Assembly: GCA_030452775.1 (NCBI GenBank)
Contig: JAKDLQ010000126.1
Span: forward strand, 1-6,579
Direction: 5' to 3'
DNA length: 6,579 nt
Origin: Micrococcales bacterium
GTDB taxonomy: Bacteria > Actinomycetota > Actinomycetes > Actinomycetales > Dermatophilaceae
Shown here: positions 1 through 5,930 of the stretch, one piece after another
Position numbering within the stretch: the first letter of the stretch is position 1
Layout: every line of letters begins with the position of its first letter
Made by a program: the position numbers and the translations under genes
Notes under the pieces: model-generated
Told to the model about the DNA's origin: nothing
Databases searched by the model: none
Seen by the model: only the letters and a program-made list of their open reading frames with translations

Positions 1-69
1 GGACAGCGACAGGCCCGAGGTGGCGGCTGTGGATGACGGGGCCACTCGAGTCGGAGGGCCTGCGGTCAC
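1..69 (-). CDS. Possible start of a downstream minus-strand gene (partial)
   Basis: On the minus strand a GTG at 69-67 opens a frame of 23 codons that reaches the left edge without a stop (VTAGPPTRVAPSSTAATSGL, then SLS). It begins 10 bases beyond the malic enzyme stop codon, which would suit a second gene of the same operon. The Ser/Thr/Ala/Pro-rich N-terminus is not diagnostic of any family, and there is no convincing Shine-Dalgarno sequence. The alternative is simply the 3' flank of the malic enzyme gene. A weak 10-bp palindrome, CACCGCGGTG at 67-76, overlaps the proposed start but has no T-run, so it is not a good terminator. Confidence 0.22.
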   Translation of the reverse strand, partial: MTAGPPTRVAPSSTAATSGLSLS

Positions 70-79
70 CGCGGTGTCG

Positions 80-1546
80 TCAGGAGTCGACCCCCGGCCA
101 CGGCCCGGCGCTGGGCGGGACGGTCGAAGGCGCCAGCTTGGGCACGCTGGAGACGATGGCCTTGGCGACGGTTTCGCTCATCTCGGGGTGGAAGACGCTC
201 GGGATGATGTAGCTCGGATTGAGCTGCTCGTCCCCCACGACCGAGGCGATGGCATCGGCGGCGCTGATGAGCATCTCGGTCGTCACGTCGGAGGAGCGAG
301 CATCGAGCAGGCCCCGGAAGACACCCGGGAACGCGAGCACATTGTTGATCTGGTTGGGGTAGTCGCTGCGACCGGACGCGACGACGGCCGCCCGCTGGGT
401 CGCCTCGTAGATGTCGACCTCCGGATTGGGATTGGCCAGGGCAAACACGATCTGCTCCTCGGCCATCTCATCGATCCACTCGGGCGCCAGCAGGTTGGGC
501 GCGCTCACCCCGATGAAGACGTCGGCGCCCTGCAACCCGTCGCGCAACGTGCCGGAGAGCCCGCGCGGATTGGTCCGCGCGGCCAGGCCGCGCCATTGCG
601 GCGAGAGGCTCTCGTCGCCGCGACGCAGCAGGCCGGGACGGTCCGAGACGGTCACGTCCACGGCGCCGGCCGCGAGCAGCAGGTGCACGATCGCGGAGCC
701 GGCCGCGCCGCCGCCCGAGACGATGATCCGCGCCTCGGGCAGCGTCTTGTCGACGCAGCGCAGCGCGTTCTTCAGAGCCGCGAGCACGACGATCGCCGTC
801 CCGTGCTGGTCGTCGTGGAAGACCGGGATGTCGAGGCGATCGCGCAGCTTGGCCTCGACCTCGAAGCAGCGCGGAGCCGAGATGTCCTCGAGGTTGATGC
901 CGCCGAAACCGGGCGCGATGAGTTCGACGGTCCGCACGATCTCGTCGACATCGGTGGTGTCGAGGCAGATCGGCCAGGCGTCGATGTCGGCGAACCGCTT
1001 GAACAGTGCCGCCTTGCCCTCCATGACGGGCAGCGCCGCCCCCGGCCCGAGATTCCCGAGACCGAGCACGGCCGTGCCGTCGGTGACGACCGCGACCGTG
1101 TTGCCCTTGATCGTCAGGCGGGACACGTCCTCCGGGTGCTCGAAGAGCGCCTGGCTGACCCGCCCAACGCCGGGGGTGTAGGCCATCGCCAGGTCCTGCC
1201 GGTTGCGGAGGTTGACCTTGGACTGGACAGCGATCTTGCCGCCGAGATGAAGGAGGAAGACGCGGTCGGACACCTTGTGCACGCGAACGCCCTCGAGCGT
1301 CTCGACCGCGTCACGCAGCTCCTGGGCGTGGCCGGCGTCCGAGGCCGAGCAGGTCAGGTCGATGACGAGGCTGTGCGCCTGCGAGTCGACAATGTCGAGG
1401 GCGGTGGTGATCCCGCCGCTGTCGGCCACCTTGACCGCGAGCGCCCCGATGACACGGGGATCGGTCCCGGCGTAGATGCGCATGGTGATCGAGTAGGAGG
1501 CGGTGGTAGCGCGGGCTCGCTGGATGCTCTCAGTCACGGCGCCCAT
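80..1546 (-). CDS. NAD(P)-dependent malic enzyme with N-terminal ACT domain
   Basis: A 488-residue cytoplasmic enzyme predicted to decarboxylate L-malate oxidatively to pyruvate and CO2 while reducing NAD(P)+, linking the TCA cycle to pyruvate. Residues about 17-92 form an ACT-like regulatory domain (YSITMRIYAG onward). The malic enzyme core follows: AYTPGVG (122-128, with the catalytic Tyr123), VMEGKAALFK (174-183, with the general-base Lys178), NLEDI (218-222) and FHDDQHGTA (243-251), which together supply the acidic metal ligands. The Rossmann motif SGGGAAGSA lies at 277-285, with Asp302 at the end of the second strand, compatible with NAD use, though cofactor choice cannot be settled by eye. 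NPNPE and NNVLAFPG are near 372 and 401. Length suits ACT-fused actinobacterial forms; the ACT domain suggests allosteric control by a small ligand. The ATG at 1546 was chosen because homology starts just after it; a GTG at 1537 is an alternative. Neither has a strong ribosome binding site. It is divergent from ctpE. Confidence 0.94.
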   Translation of the reverse strand: MGAVTESIQRARATTASYSITMRIYAGTDPRVIGALAVKVADSGGITTALDIVDSQAHSLVIDLTCSASDAGHAQELRDAVETLEGVRVHKVSDRVFLLHLGGKIAVQSKVNLRNRQDLAMAYTPGVGRVSQALFEHPEDVSRLTIKGNTVAVVTDGTAVLGLGNLGPGAALPVMEGKAALFKRFADIDAWPICLDTTDVDEIVRTVELIAPGFGGINLEDISAPRCFEVEAKLRDRLDIPVFHDDQHGTAIVVLAALKNALRCVDKTLPEARIIVSGGGAAGSAIVHLLLAAGAVDVTVSDRPGLLRRGDESLSPQWRGLAARTNPRGLSGTLRDGLQGADVFIGVSAPNLLAPEWIDEMAEEQIVFALANPNPEVDIYEATQRAAVVASGRSDYPNQINNVLAFPGVFRGLLDARSSDVTTEMLISAADAIASVVGDEQLNPSYIIPSVFHPEMSETVAKAIVSSVPKLAPSTVPPSAGPWPGVDS

Positions 1547-1722
1547 CGTCGCACGCGGGTGCCCCCGCCGCACCCATCTATGGTCCGGTGCCGCGGCGCG
1601 ATGTCGTATGCCGCCGAGCTGACTCCCGTCCGGAGCTCGCAGTCCGGTGGGTACACCCGTCTCAGCCCCGTCCGAGAGGTGCCGATGCGCCTGCCTCCCC
1701 GGCGGCATACGACAATGTCGTG
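1547..1722. promoter_or_regulatory. Divergent promoter region between malic enzyme and ctpE
   Basis: This 176-bp gap must hold promoters for both outward-facing genes. On the minus strand, CATAGAT (plus 1573-1579) is a candidate -10 element for the malic enzyme. On the plus strand, GACAAT (1711-1716) lies seven bases before the ctpE GTG and could be the -10 of a leaderless transcript. Neither has a recognisable TTGACA-like -35 at the right distance, so both are weak calls. No strong Shine-Dalgarno sequence is seen for either gene. Confidence 0.35.
1602..1714. repeat. 14-bp perfect inverted repeat in divergent region
   Basis: The left arm TGTCGTATGCCGCC (1602-1615) and right arm GGCGGCATACGACA (1701-1714) are exact reverse complements separated by 85 bases. 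Each arm contains the 10-base word GCGGCATACG, which recurs at 5585-5594 and 5665-5674. One arm sits on each gene's side of the divergent spacer, so a regulator binding two sites is possible. A genome-wide over-represented word is an equally good explanation. Confidence 0.8.
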
Positions 1723-4131
1723 GTGACGACACAGGGTGACGCCGCCGTCCGCGAGACCGGACTGACGCACTCGGAGGTGGCTGAGCGGGTCGCGCGGGGC
1801 GAGGTCAACGAGCTGGACGAGGGCACGTCGCGTCCACTCGGCGAGATCATCCGCGCCAACGTGTTGACCCGCTTCAACGCGATCCTCGGCGCGCTCTTCG
1901 TCCTCGTCATGAGCACGGGGTCGGTGCCCGACGGTCTCTTCGGCATCATCCTCGTCGTCAACTCGGGGATCGGGATCGTCCAGGAGTACCTCGCCAAGCG
2001 CAAGCTCGACCGGCTTGCGCTGCTCAACGCGCCGACGACGCGCGTCGTCCGGGACAGCGCCGTGATCGAGATTCCGACGAGTGAGGTCGTGCTCGACGAT
2101 CTCATCGAGCTGCGTACCGGCGACCAGGTGCCGGCCGACGGGACGGTGCTGTCCTCGGCCGGGCTCGAGCTCGACGAGGCCAACCTCACCGGCGAGTCCG
2201 ACCCGGTGGCACATGGAGAGGGCGACGAGATCCGGTCGGGCACGAGCGTGGCGGCCGGGTCCGGGCGACTGCGGGCGCGGGCGGTCGGCGCCGAGGCCTA
2301 CGTCAACCGGGTCTCGGCCGAGGCCAGGGCCTTCACCCGGACTCACTCGGAGATCCAGTCATCGATCAACACCCTGCTCAAGTACATCACCTGGGTCATC
2401 GTGTTCGCCCTGCCGCTGCAGGTCTGGTCACAGTGGCGCACCGTCGGCGGCCAGGGCTGGCAGGAGGTCGTCATCCGCTCGGCCGCAGGACTGGTCGGGC
2501 TGGTGCCGGAGGGTCTCGTGCTGTTGACGTCGGTCGCCTTCCTCATGTCCGCCGTGCAGTTGACCCGCCGGCAGGTGCTCGTCCAACAGCTGCCCGCCGT
2601 CGAGGGACTCGCGCGCGTCGACGTCGTCTGCCTCGACAAGACCGGGACGCTCACGGTCGGCGAGATCGCCTTCGAGGCAGCGGAGCCGCTGAACGGCCAG
2701 GACGCCGACGAGATCCGTGGTGCGCTGGGGGCGCTCGCCGACGACCCGAACGCCAACGGCACTCTCCTCGCGGTGGGCGCGGCCCTGGCGCAGCCCGGAT
2801 GGCGACGCACCGGGACCGTCCCGTTCACCTCCGAGCGCAAGTGGAGTGGGGCCTGCTTCGAGGACCAATCGGCCTGGGTCCTCGGCGCCCCCGAGGTCCT
2901 GCTCGCAGGCGACGACCCCGCCCAGCAGCGGATCGCCGGGCGGGCCACCGAGCTCGCGTCGACAGGGCGTCGAGTGCTGCTGCTCGCTCGTAGTGACGAG
3001 CAGCTCGATACGGCACGGCTCCCCGGCGATCTCACGCCTGCGGCGCTCGTGACGCTGCGCGAGCAGATCCGTCCGGATGCCCGCGAGGCGCTCGACTACT
3101 TCGCGGCGCAGGGGGTCGCCATCAAGGTCATCTCGGGGGACAACCCGCGCACTGTGGCCGCGGTCGCGCGGGAGGTCGGACTCGAGCCCGGCGAGCCGAT
3201 CGATGCCCGGGCGATCGGCGACGATCCGGAGCACCTGCGCGAGGTGGTCGCCGGCGGCACGGCCTTCGGCCGCGTCTCCCCCGAGCAGAAGCGTGCCTTC
3301 GTGCAGGCCCTGCAGTCCGATGGTCACGTCGTCGCCATGACCGGTGACGGGGTCAACGACGCGCTCGCCCTCAAAGACGCCGACATCGGAGTCGCCATGG
3401 GAAACGGGGCGCAGGCGACCAAGGCCGTCGCCGAGCTCGTCCTGCTCGACGGGAAGTTCTCCCACCTGCCGAAGGCACTGCTCGAAGGGCGCCGCGTCAT
3501 CGGCAACGTCGAGCGCGTCGCGAACCTCTTCGTCGCCAAGAACGCGATGAGCCTCGTCGCCATCCTCGCGTCCGCACTCATCGCGACCGCCTTCCCCTTC
3601 CTGCCGCGCCACCTCACGCTCGTGTCGACGGTGACGATCGGCATCCCCGCCTTCTTCCTCGCCCTCGGCCCCAACACTCGCCGTTACCGACCCGGGTTCC
3701 TCGGCAGGATCCTGCGCTTCGCGGTCCCGGCGGGAGCGGTGGCCGGGGTCGCCGTCATCACCTCCTACCTGCTCGCGGGCAGGTACTACGGGGTCTCAGC
3801 CGAGGAATACATGCACCAGTGCGCCCTCGCCCGTGGCCCCGTCGACCCGGCCTGTTGGCAACCAGGAAGCGGCGCGACGATCACGCTGCTCGTCGTCTTC
3901 TTCTGGATTCTCGCCGTCCTGTCCCGCCCGTGGCGAATCTGGAAGGCGCTGCTCCTCTGCTCGCTCGTGGCCATCGCCGTGCTGGCGTTCACCGTGCCCG
4001 CAGCGCGGGAGTTCTTCACCTTCGACGTGCCCCTCACACTCGCCTGGCAGTCCCTCGCCATCGGCCTCGTGGGCGGGCTGCTCGTCGAGGCCATCCACCG
4101 GCGGGTCCAGCCCATCCCCACCACGGGGTAG
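1723..4131 (+). CDS. ctpE: CtpE-like cation-transporting P-type ATPase (probable Ca2+ pump)
   Basis: An 802-residue membrane pump that closely resembles Mycobacterium tuberculosis CtpE (about 797 residues, implicated in calcium uptake) along its whole length. Visible motifs are: actuator TGES (156-159), VPEGL in membrane segment 4 (PEGL 262-265), phosphorylation site DKTGTL (Asp305), nucleotide-domain KWSG (Lys373) and GAPEVLL (388), and hinge TGDGVND (540-546). About ten hydrophobic segments are seen: two before the actuator, two before DKTGTL and six after residue 600. Segment 6 reads TIGIPA (638-643), where SERCA-like pumps have TDGLPA, so a canonical Asp ligand is absent, as in mycobacterial CtpE. 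The loop between segments 7 and 8 has Cys700 and Cys711. The start is a GTG at 1723, with an adjacent GTG at 1720; the ATG at 1588 would add 45 residues without family resemblance. The gene converges with the acyl-CoA synthetase. The family call is firm; the ion is inferred from mycobacterial work. Confidence 0.93.
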   Translation: MTTQGDAAVRETGLTHSEVAERVARGEVNELDEGTSRPLGEIIRANVLTRFNAILGALFVLVMSTGSVPDGLFGIILVVNSGIGIVQEYLAKRKLDRLALLNAPTTRVVRDSAVIEIPTSEVVLDDLIELRTGDQVPADGTVLSSAGLELDEANLTGESDPVAHGEGDEIRSGTSVAAGSGRLRARAVGAEAYVNRVSAEARAFTRTHSEIQSSINTLLKYITWVIVFALPLQVWSQWRTVGGQGWQEVVIRSAAGLVGLVPEGLVLLTSVAFLMSAVQLTRRQVLVQQLPAVEGLARVDVVCLDKTGTLTVGEIAFEAAEPLNGQDADEIRGALGALADDPNANGTLLAVGAALAQPGWRRTGTVPFTSERKWSGACFEDQSAWVLGAPEVLLAGDDPAQQRIAGRATELASTGRRVLLLARSDEQLDTARLPGDLTPAALVTLREQIRPDAREALDYFAAQGVAIKVISGDNPRTVAAVAREVGLEPGEPIDARAIGDDPEHLREVVAGGTAFGRVSPEQKRAFVQALQSDGHVVAMTGDGVNDALALKDADIGVAMGNGAQATKAVAELVLLDGKFSHLPKALLEGRRVIGNVERVANLFVAKNAMSLVAILASALIATAFPFLPRHLTLVSTVTIGIPAFFLALGPNTRRYRPGFLGRILRFAVPAGAVAGVAVITSYLLAGRYYGVSAEEYMHQCALARGPVDPACWQPGSGATITLLVVFFWILAVLSRPWRIWKALLLCSLVAIAVLAFTVPAAREFFTFDVPLTLAWQSLAIGLVGGLLVEAIHRRVQPIPTTG

Positions 4132-4162
4132 GCCGTCAAGCAGCTCACCGCCGCGCGGGCCA

Positions 4163-4172
4163 GCAGCATACG
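4163..4172 (+). repeat. Near-copy of the GCGGCATACG word
   Basis: GCAGCATACG differs at one base from the word found exactly at 1605-1614, 1702-1711, 5585-5594 and 5665-5674. It lies in the convergent spacer just after ctpE. Confidence 0.5.
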
Positions 4173-4194
4173 GACGACCGTTGCTCGAGGTCGC

Positions 4195-4251
4195 CGCCAC
4201 GGTGGCGCACGGATGACGCCAGGCGACGCGGGCACCCGCGACCAATGGTCG
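4195..4251. terminator. Cluster of GC-rich hairpins between convergent genes
   Basis: Three short perfect dyads lie in the 128-bp spacer between the ctpE stop and the acyl-CoA synthetase stop: CGCCAC/GTGGCG (4195-4207), CGCGGG/CCCGCG (4227-4240) and CGACCA/TGGTCG (4239-4251). The last two overlap and so would compete. There are no U-tracts on either strand, so these are not textbook intrinsic terminators, but T-run-free hairpins between convergent genes are common in high-GC actinobacteria. The terminator role is inferred from position. Confidence 0.35.
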
Positions 4252-4259
4252 TTCGACGA

Positions 4260-5777
4260 TCAGGCGCCGCGCAGCTCCCGCTTGAGGATCTTGCCCGAGG
4301 CGTTGCGGGGCAGCTCGTCGACGAAGGTGACCCGCTTCGGCAGTTTGAAGCCGGCCAGTCGCTCGCGCAGATGCGCGACGAGCTCGTCCTGCGTCACCTC
4401 CCCCTTGCGGACGACGAAGGCGGTGACCGCCTCGACCCACACCTCGTCGGGCGCCCCGACCACCGCGACCTCGGCCACGGCCGGATGCGTGTAGATAGCA
4501 TCCTCGATCTCGCGTGAGGCCACCTGCACGCCGCCGGTGTTGATGACGTCCTTGATCCGGTCGATGACGAACACGTAGCCCTCCTCGTCCATGCGCACAA
4601 GGTCGCCCGAGTGGAACCACCCCCCGGCGAAGGCCGCCTCGGTGGCCGCCTCGTCGTCCCAGTAGCCCTCGCACAGCTGCGGTGAACGGTAGACGATCTC
4701 GCCCGACTCCCCCGTCGGGACGTCGTTGCCCGCGGCGTCGATGACCCGTGCCTCGACGAACAGGACCGGACGACCGGCGGAGTCGGGCCGGTCGGCGTGC
4801 TCCTCCGGTCGAAGCACGGTGCACAGGGGCGCGACCTCGGACTGGCCGAAGCAGTTGTAGAAGCCGAGCCCCGGGGCCTTGTCCCGCAGCCGCCCCAGAA
4901 TCGGGCCAGGCATGATCGACGCACCGTAGTAGGCCTTGACGAGCCCACCGAGGTCTCGCGTCGCGAAGTCCGCGTGGTTGGTCATTGCGACCCACAGCGT
5001 CGGCGCCGCGAAGAAGGCGCGGTGTCCGTCCTGCTCGATGCGGCGCAGCACCTCGCCGGCGTCGGGCACCTCGAGGAGCGTGTTGGTCGCGCCGACCGCG
5101 AGCCACGGGAGGAGGAAGACGTGCATCTGGGCCGAGTGGTAGAGCGGCATGACGTGAAGCGGGTTGTCGTCGGGGCTGAGGTCGAGATCGACGACGCACG
5201 AGAGGTATTCGTGGACCAGCGCCTTGTGGCTCATCATCGCGGCCTTGGGCCGGGAGGTCGTCCCCGACGTGTAGAGGAACTGCGCGAGGTCGGTGTCGGC
5301 CACCTCGATCTCGACGGTCGGCACGTCCCCGGCCCGGGCGGCGGCAAGGAGCGAGCCGTCGGCGTCGCGCAGTGGGACGCGACGCTCGAGGCGGCCGGCG
5401 ATGTCGGCGTCGAGACCGTCGAGGCACCCGGTGAGCGCCGGATCGAAGAGGATCGCCCTGCTGCCGGACTGGGCGATGAGGTAGGACAGCTCGGCTCCGG
5501 TGAGGTTGTAGTTGAGCGGCACGTGGACGAGTCCGGCTCGGGCACAGGCGAGGAAGCCGATGAGGTAGGCATCCGAGTTCTTGCCGTATGCCGCGACGCG
5601 GTCCCCCTTCTCGAGCCCGAGGCCGAGCAGGTGCGCGGCCGCACGGGAGACGGCGGCATCGAGAGCGGCATACGTCCACTCCCGGTCGGCGAAGGCCAGC
5701 GCCACCTGGTCACGGAAGGTCTGCGCGCTGCGGCGGATGATGCCATCGACGGTGCTGCTCCTCGGGGACAGGGACAT
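4260..5777 (-). CDS. Acyl-CoA synthetase / fatty-acid--CoA ligase (FadD-like, AMP-binding)
   Basis: A 505-residue member of the ANL adenylating superfamily, predicted to activate a carboxylic acid with ATP to an acyl-adenylate and then to an acyl-CoA. The phosphate-binding loop is YTSGTTSRPK (169-178), followed by AAMMSH. The adenine/substrate motif is FYNCFGQSE (306-314). SGDL (390-393) and IDRIKD (405-410) mark the hinge to the C-terminal domain, whose PRNASGK carries the conserved catalytic Lys496. TGGVQVASREIE (414-425) is the core motif region that moves for the thioesterification step. No signal peptide or membrane segment is seen, so it is cytoplasmic. The ATG at 5777 has GAGGAG five bases upstream, which decides the start over a longer frame from 5831. 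It is divergent from a TetR regulator with a palindrome between, suggesting repression by that protein. Chain length or substrate cannot be read from sequence; a medium- or long-chain fatty acid is most likely. Confidence 0.92.
   Translation of the reverse strand: MSLSPRSSTVDGIIRRSAQTFRDQVALAFADREWTYAALDAAVSRAAAHLLGLGLEKGDRVAAYGKNSDAYLIGFLACARAGLVHVPLNYNLTGAELSYLIAQSGSRAILFDPALTGCLDGLDADIAGRLERRVPLRDADGSLLAAARAGDVPTVEIEVADTDLAQFLYTSGTTSRPKAAMMSHKALVHEYLSCVVDLDLSPDDNPLHVMPLYHSAQMHVFLLPWLAVGATNTLLEVPDAGEVLRRIEQDGHRAFFAAPTLWVAMTNHADFATRDLGGLVKAYYGASIMPGPILGRLRDKAPGLGFYNCFGQSEVAPLCTVLRPEEHADRPDSAGRPVLFVEARVIDAAGNDVPTGESGEIVYRSPQLCEGYWDDEAATEAAFAGGWFHSGDLVRMDEEGYVFVIDRIKDVINTGGVQVASREIEDAIYTHPAVAEVAVVGAPDEVWVEAVTAFVVRKGEVTQDELVAHLRERLAGFKLPKRVTFVDELPRNASGKILKRELRGA
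5585..5674. repeat. Inverted pair of GCGGCATACG words inside the acyl-CoA synthetase gene
   Basis: CGTATGCCGC (5585-5594) and GCGGCATACG (5665-5674) are exact reverse complements lying 70 bases apart. They have the same outward order as the intergenic pair at 1605-1614 and 1702-1711. In the gene they encode Ala62-Ala63-Tyr64 (GCG GCA TAC) and Tyr36-Ala37-Ala38 (TAT GCC GCT). This uses GCA and TAT, which are uncommon in a gene where third positions are nearly all G or C. Confidence 0.75.
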
Positions 5778-5782
5778 GCTCA

Positions 5783-5788
5783 CTCCTC
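5783..5788 (-). promoter_or_regulatory. Shine-Dalgarno site of the acyl-CoA synthetase gene
   Basis: The minus strand reads GAGGAG followed by TGAGC and then ATG, a strong purine-rich ribosome binding site at about the normal distance. It is the best translation signal in the window and fixes the start at 5777. Confidence 0.85.
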
Positions 5789-5804
5789 GTGTGGGGATCC
5801 GAAG

Positions 5805-5825
5805 CGGGTCCGGACCCGATGGGTC
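5805..5825 (-). promoter_or_regulatory. Palindrome and alternative hairpins in the acyl-CoA synthetase leader
   Basis: CGGGTCCGGACCCG (5805-5818) is a perfect 14-bp palindrome 28 bases before the start codon. A further GGGTC at 5821-5825 means that the central GACCC (5813-5817) can pair either with GGGTC at 5806-5810 or with GGGTC at 5821-5825. The two foldings exclude each other. It may be a second operator, a leader RNA structure or chance in GC-rich DNA. Confidence 0.4.
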
Positions 5826-5845
5826 GCGCAACGGTCATCACAGTA

Positions 5846-5858
5846 GGGGCTTGGCCCC
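5846..5858. other. Short GC hairpin in divergent spacer
   Basis: GGGGC (5846-5850) and GCCCC (5854-5858) form a 5-bp stem with a TTG loop on the plus strand. It lies between the operator-like palindrome and the acyl-CoA synthetase start. No function can be assigned. Confidence 0.3.
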
Positions 5859-5889
5859 GGCTTGAGCAGCCATCCTGCTGCGCACTGTG

Positions 5890-5914
5890 CATCATTGCCC
5901 AATGGGCAATGATG
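5890..5914. promoter_or_regulatory. 25-bp perfect palindrome, probable TetR operator
   Basis: CATCATTGCCCA (5890-5901) and TGGGCAATGATG (5903-5914) are exact reverse complements around a single central A. The size and symmetry fit a site for one or two TetR-family dimers. It lies 16 bases before the regulator start at 5931 and 112 bases before the acyl-CoA synthetase start, so one site could control both divergent genes. That it is bound by the adjacent regulator is inferred from this arrangement. Confidence 0.8.
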
Positions 5915-5923
5915 TGGCATGCT
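5896..5923 (+). promoter_or_regulatory. Candidate promoter of the TetR gene, overlapping the operator
   Basis: TTGCCC (5896-5901) and CATGCT (5918-5923) are separated by 16 bases and resemble -35 and -10 elements. The predicted transcription start, about seven bases beyond the -10, falls on the GTG at 5931, which would make a leaderless mRNA. The -35 lies inside the palindrome, so a bound repressor would block the promoter. The elements are weak matches. Confidence 0.4.
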
Positions 5924-5930
5924 GTGCCGG

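Noticed and set aside
67..76. CACCGCGGTG palindrome as a terminator of the malic enzyme gene
   Set aside because: It is only 10 bp with no loop and no T-run; in DNA of this composition it is expected by chance.
1588..1722. Upstream ATG start for the P-type ATPase
   Set aside because: It would add 45 Arg/Pro-rich residues with no resemblance to CtpE and would absorb the inverted repeat and promoter region. The GTG at 1723 gives the family's length and N-terminus.
20..1726. 568-codon plus-strand open frame
   Set aside because: It lies antisense to the malic enzyme, whose full set of catalytic motifs is intact. The antisense product is Arg/Asp/Gly-rich with no recognisable domain, a common artefact of high-GC codon use.
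2428..3612. 394-codon minus-strand open frame
   Set aside because: It is antisense to the ctpE core, which contains the DKTGTL and TGDGVND motifs, and its product has no family features.
3796..5679. 627-codon minus-strand open frame
   Set aside because: It runs across the end of ctpE and overlaps the acyl-CoA synthetase in another frame. The product is extremely Arg-rich, without motifs.
5778..5831. Longer N-terminus for the acyl-CoA synthetase from the ATG at 5831
   Set aside because: The extra 18 residues lack a ribosome binding site and would cover the leader palindrome and the GAGGAG site, which points clearly to 5777.
4797..5846. 349-codon plus-strand open frame
   Set aside because: It is antisense to the acyl-CoA synthetase, which has all expected motifs and a strong ribosome binding site.
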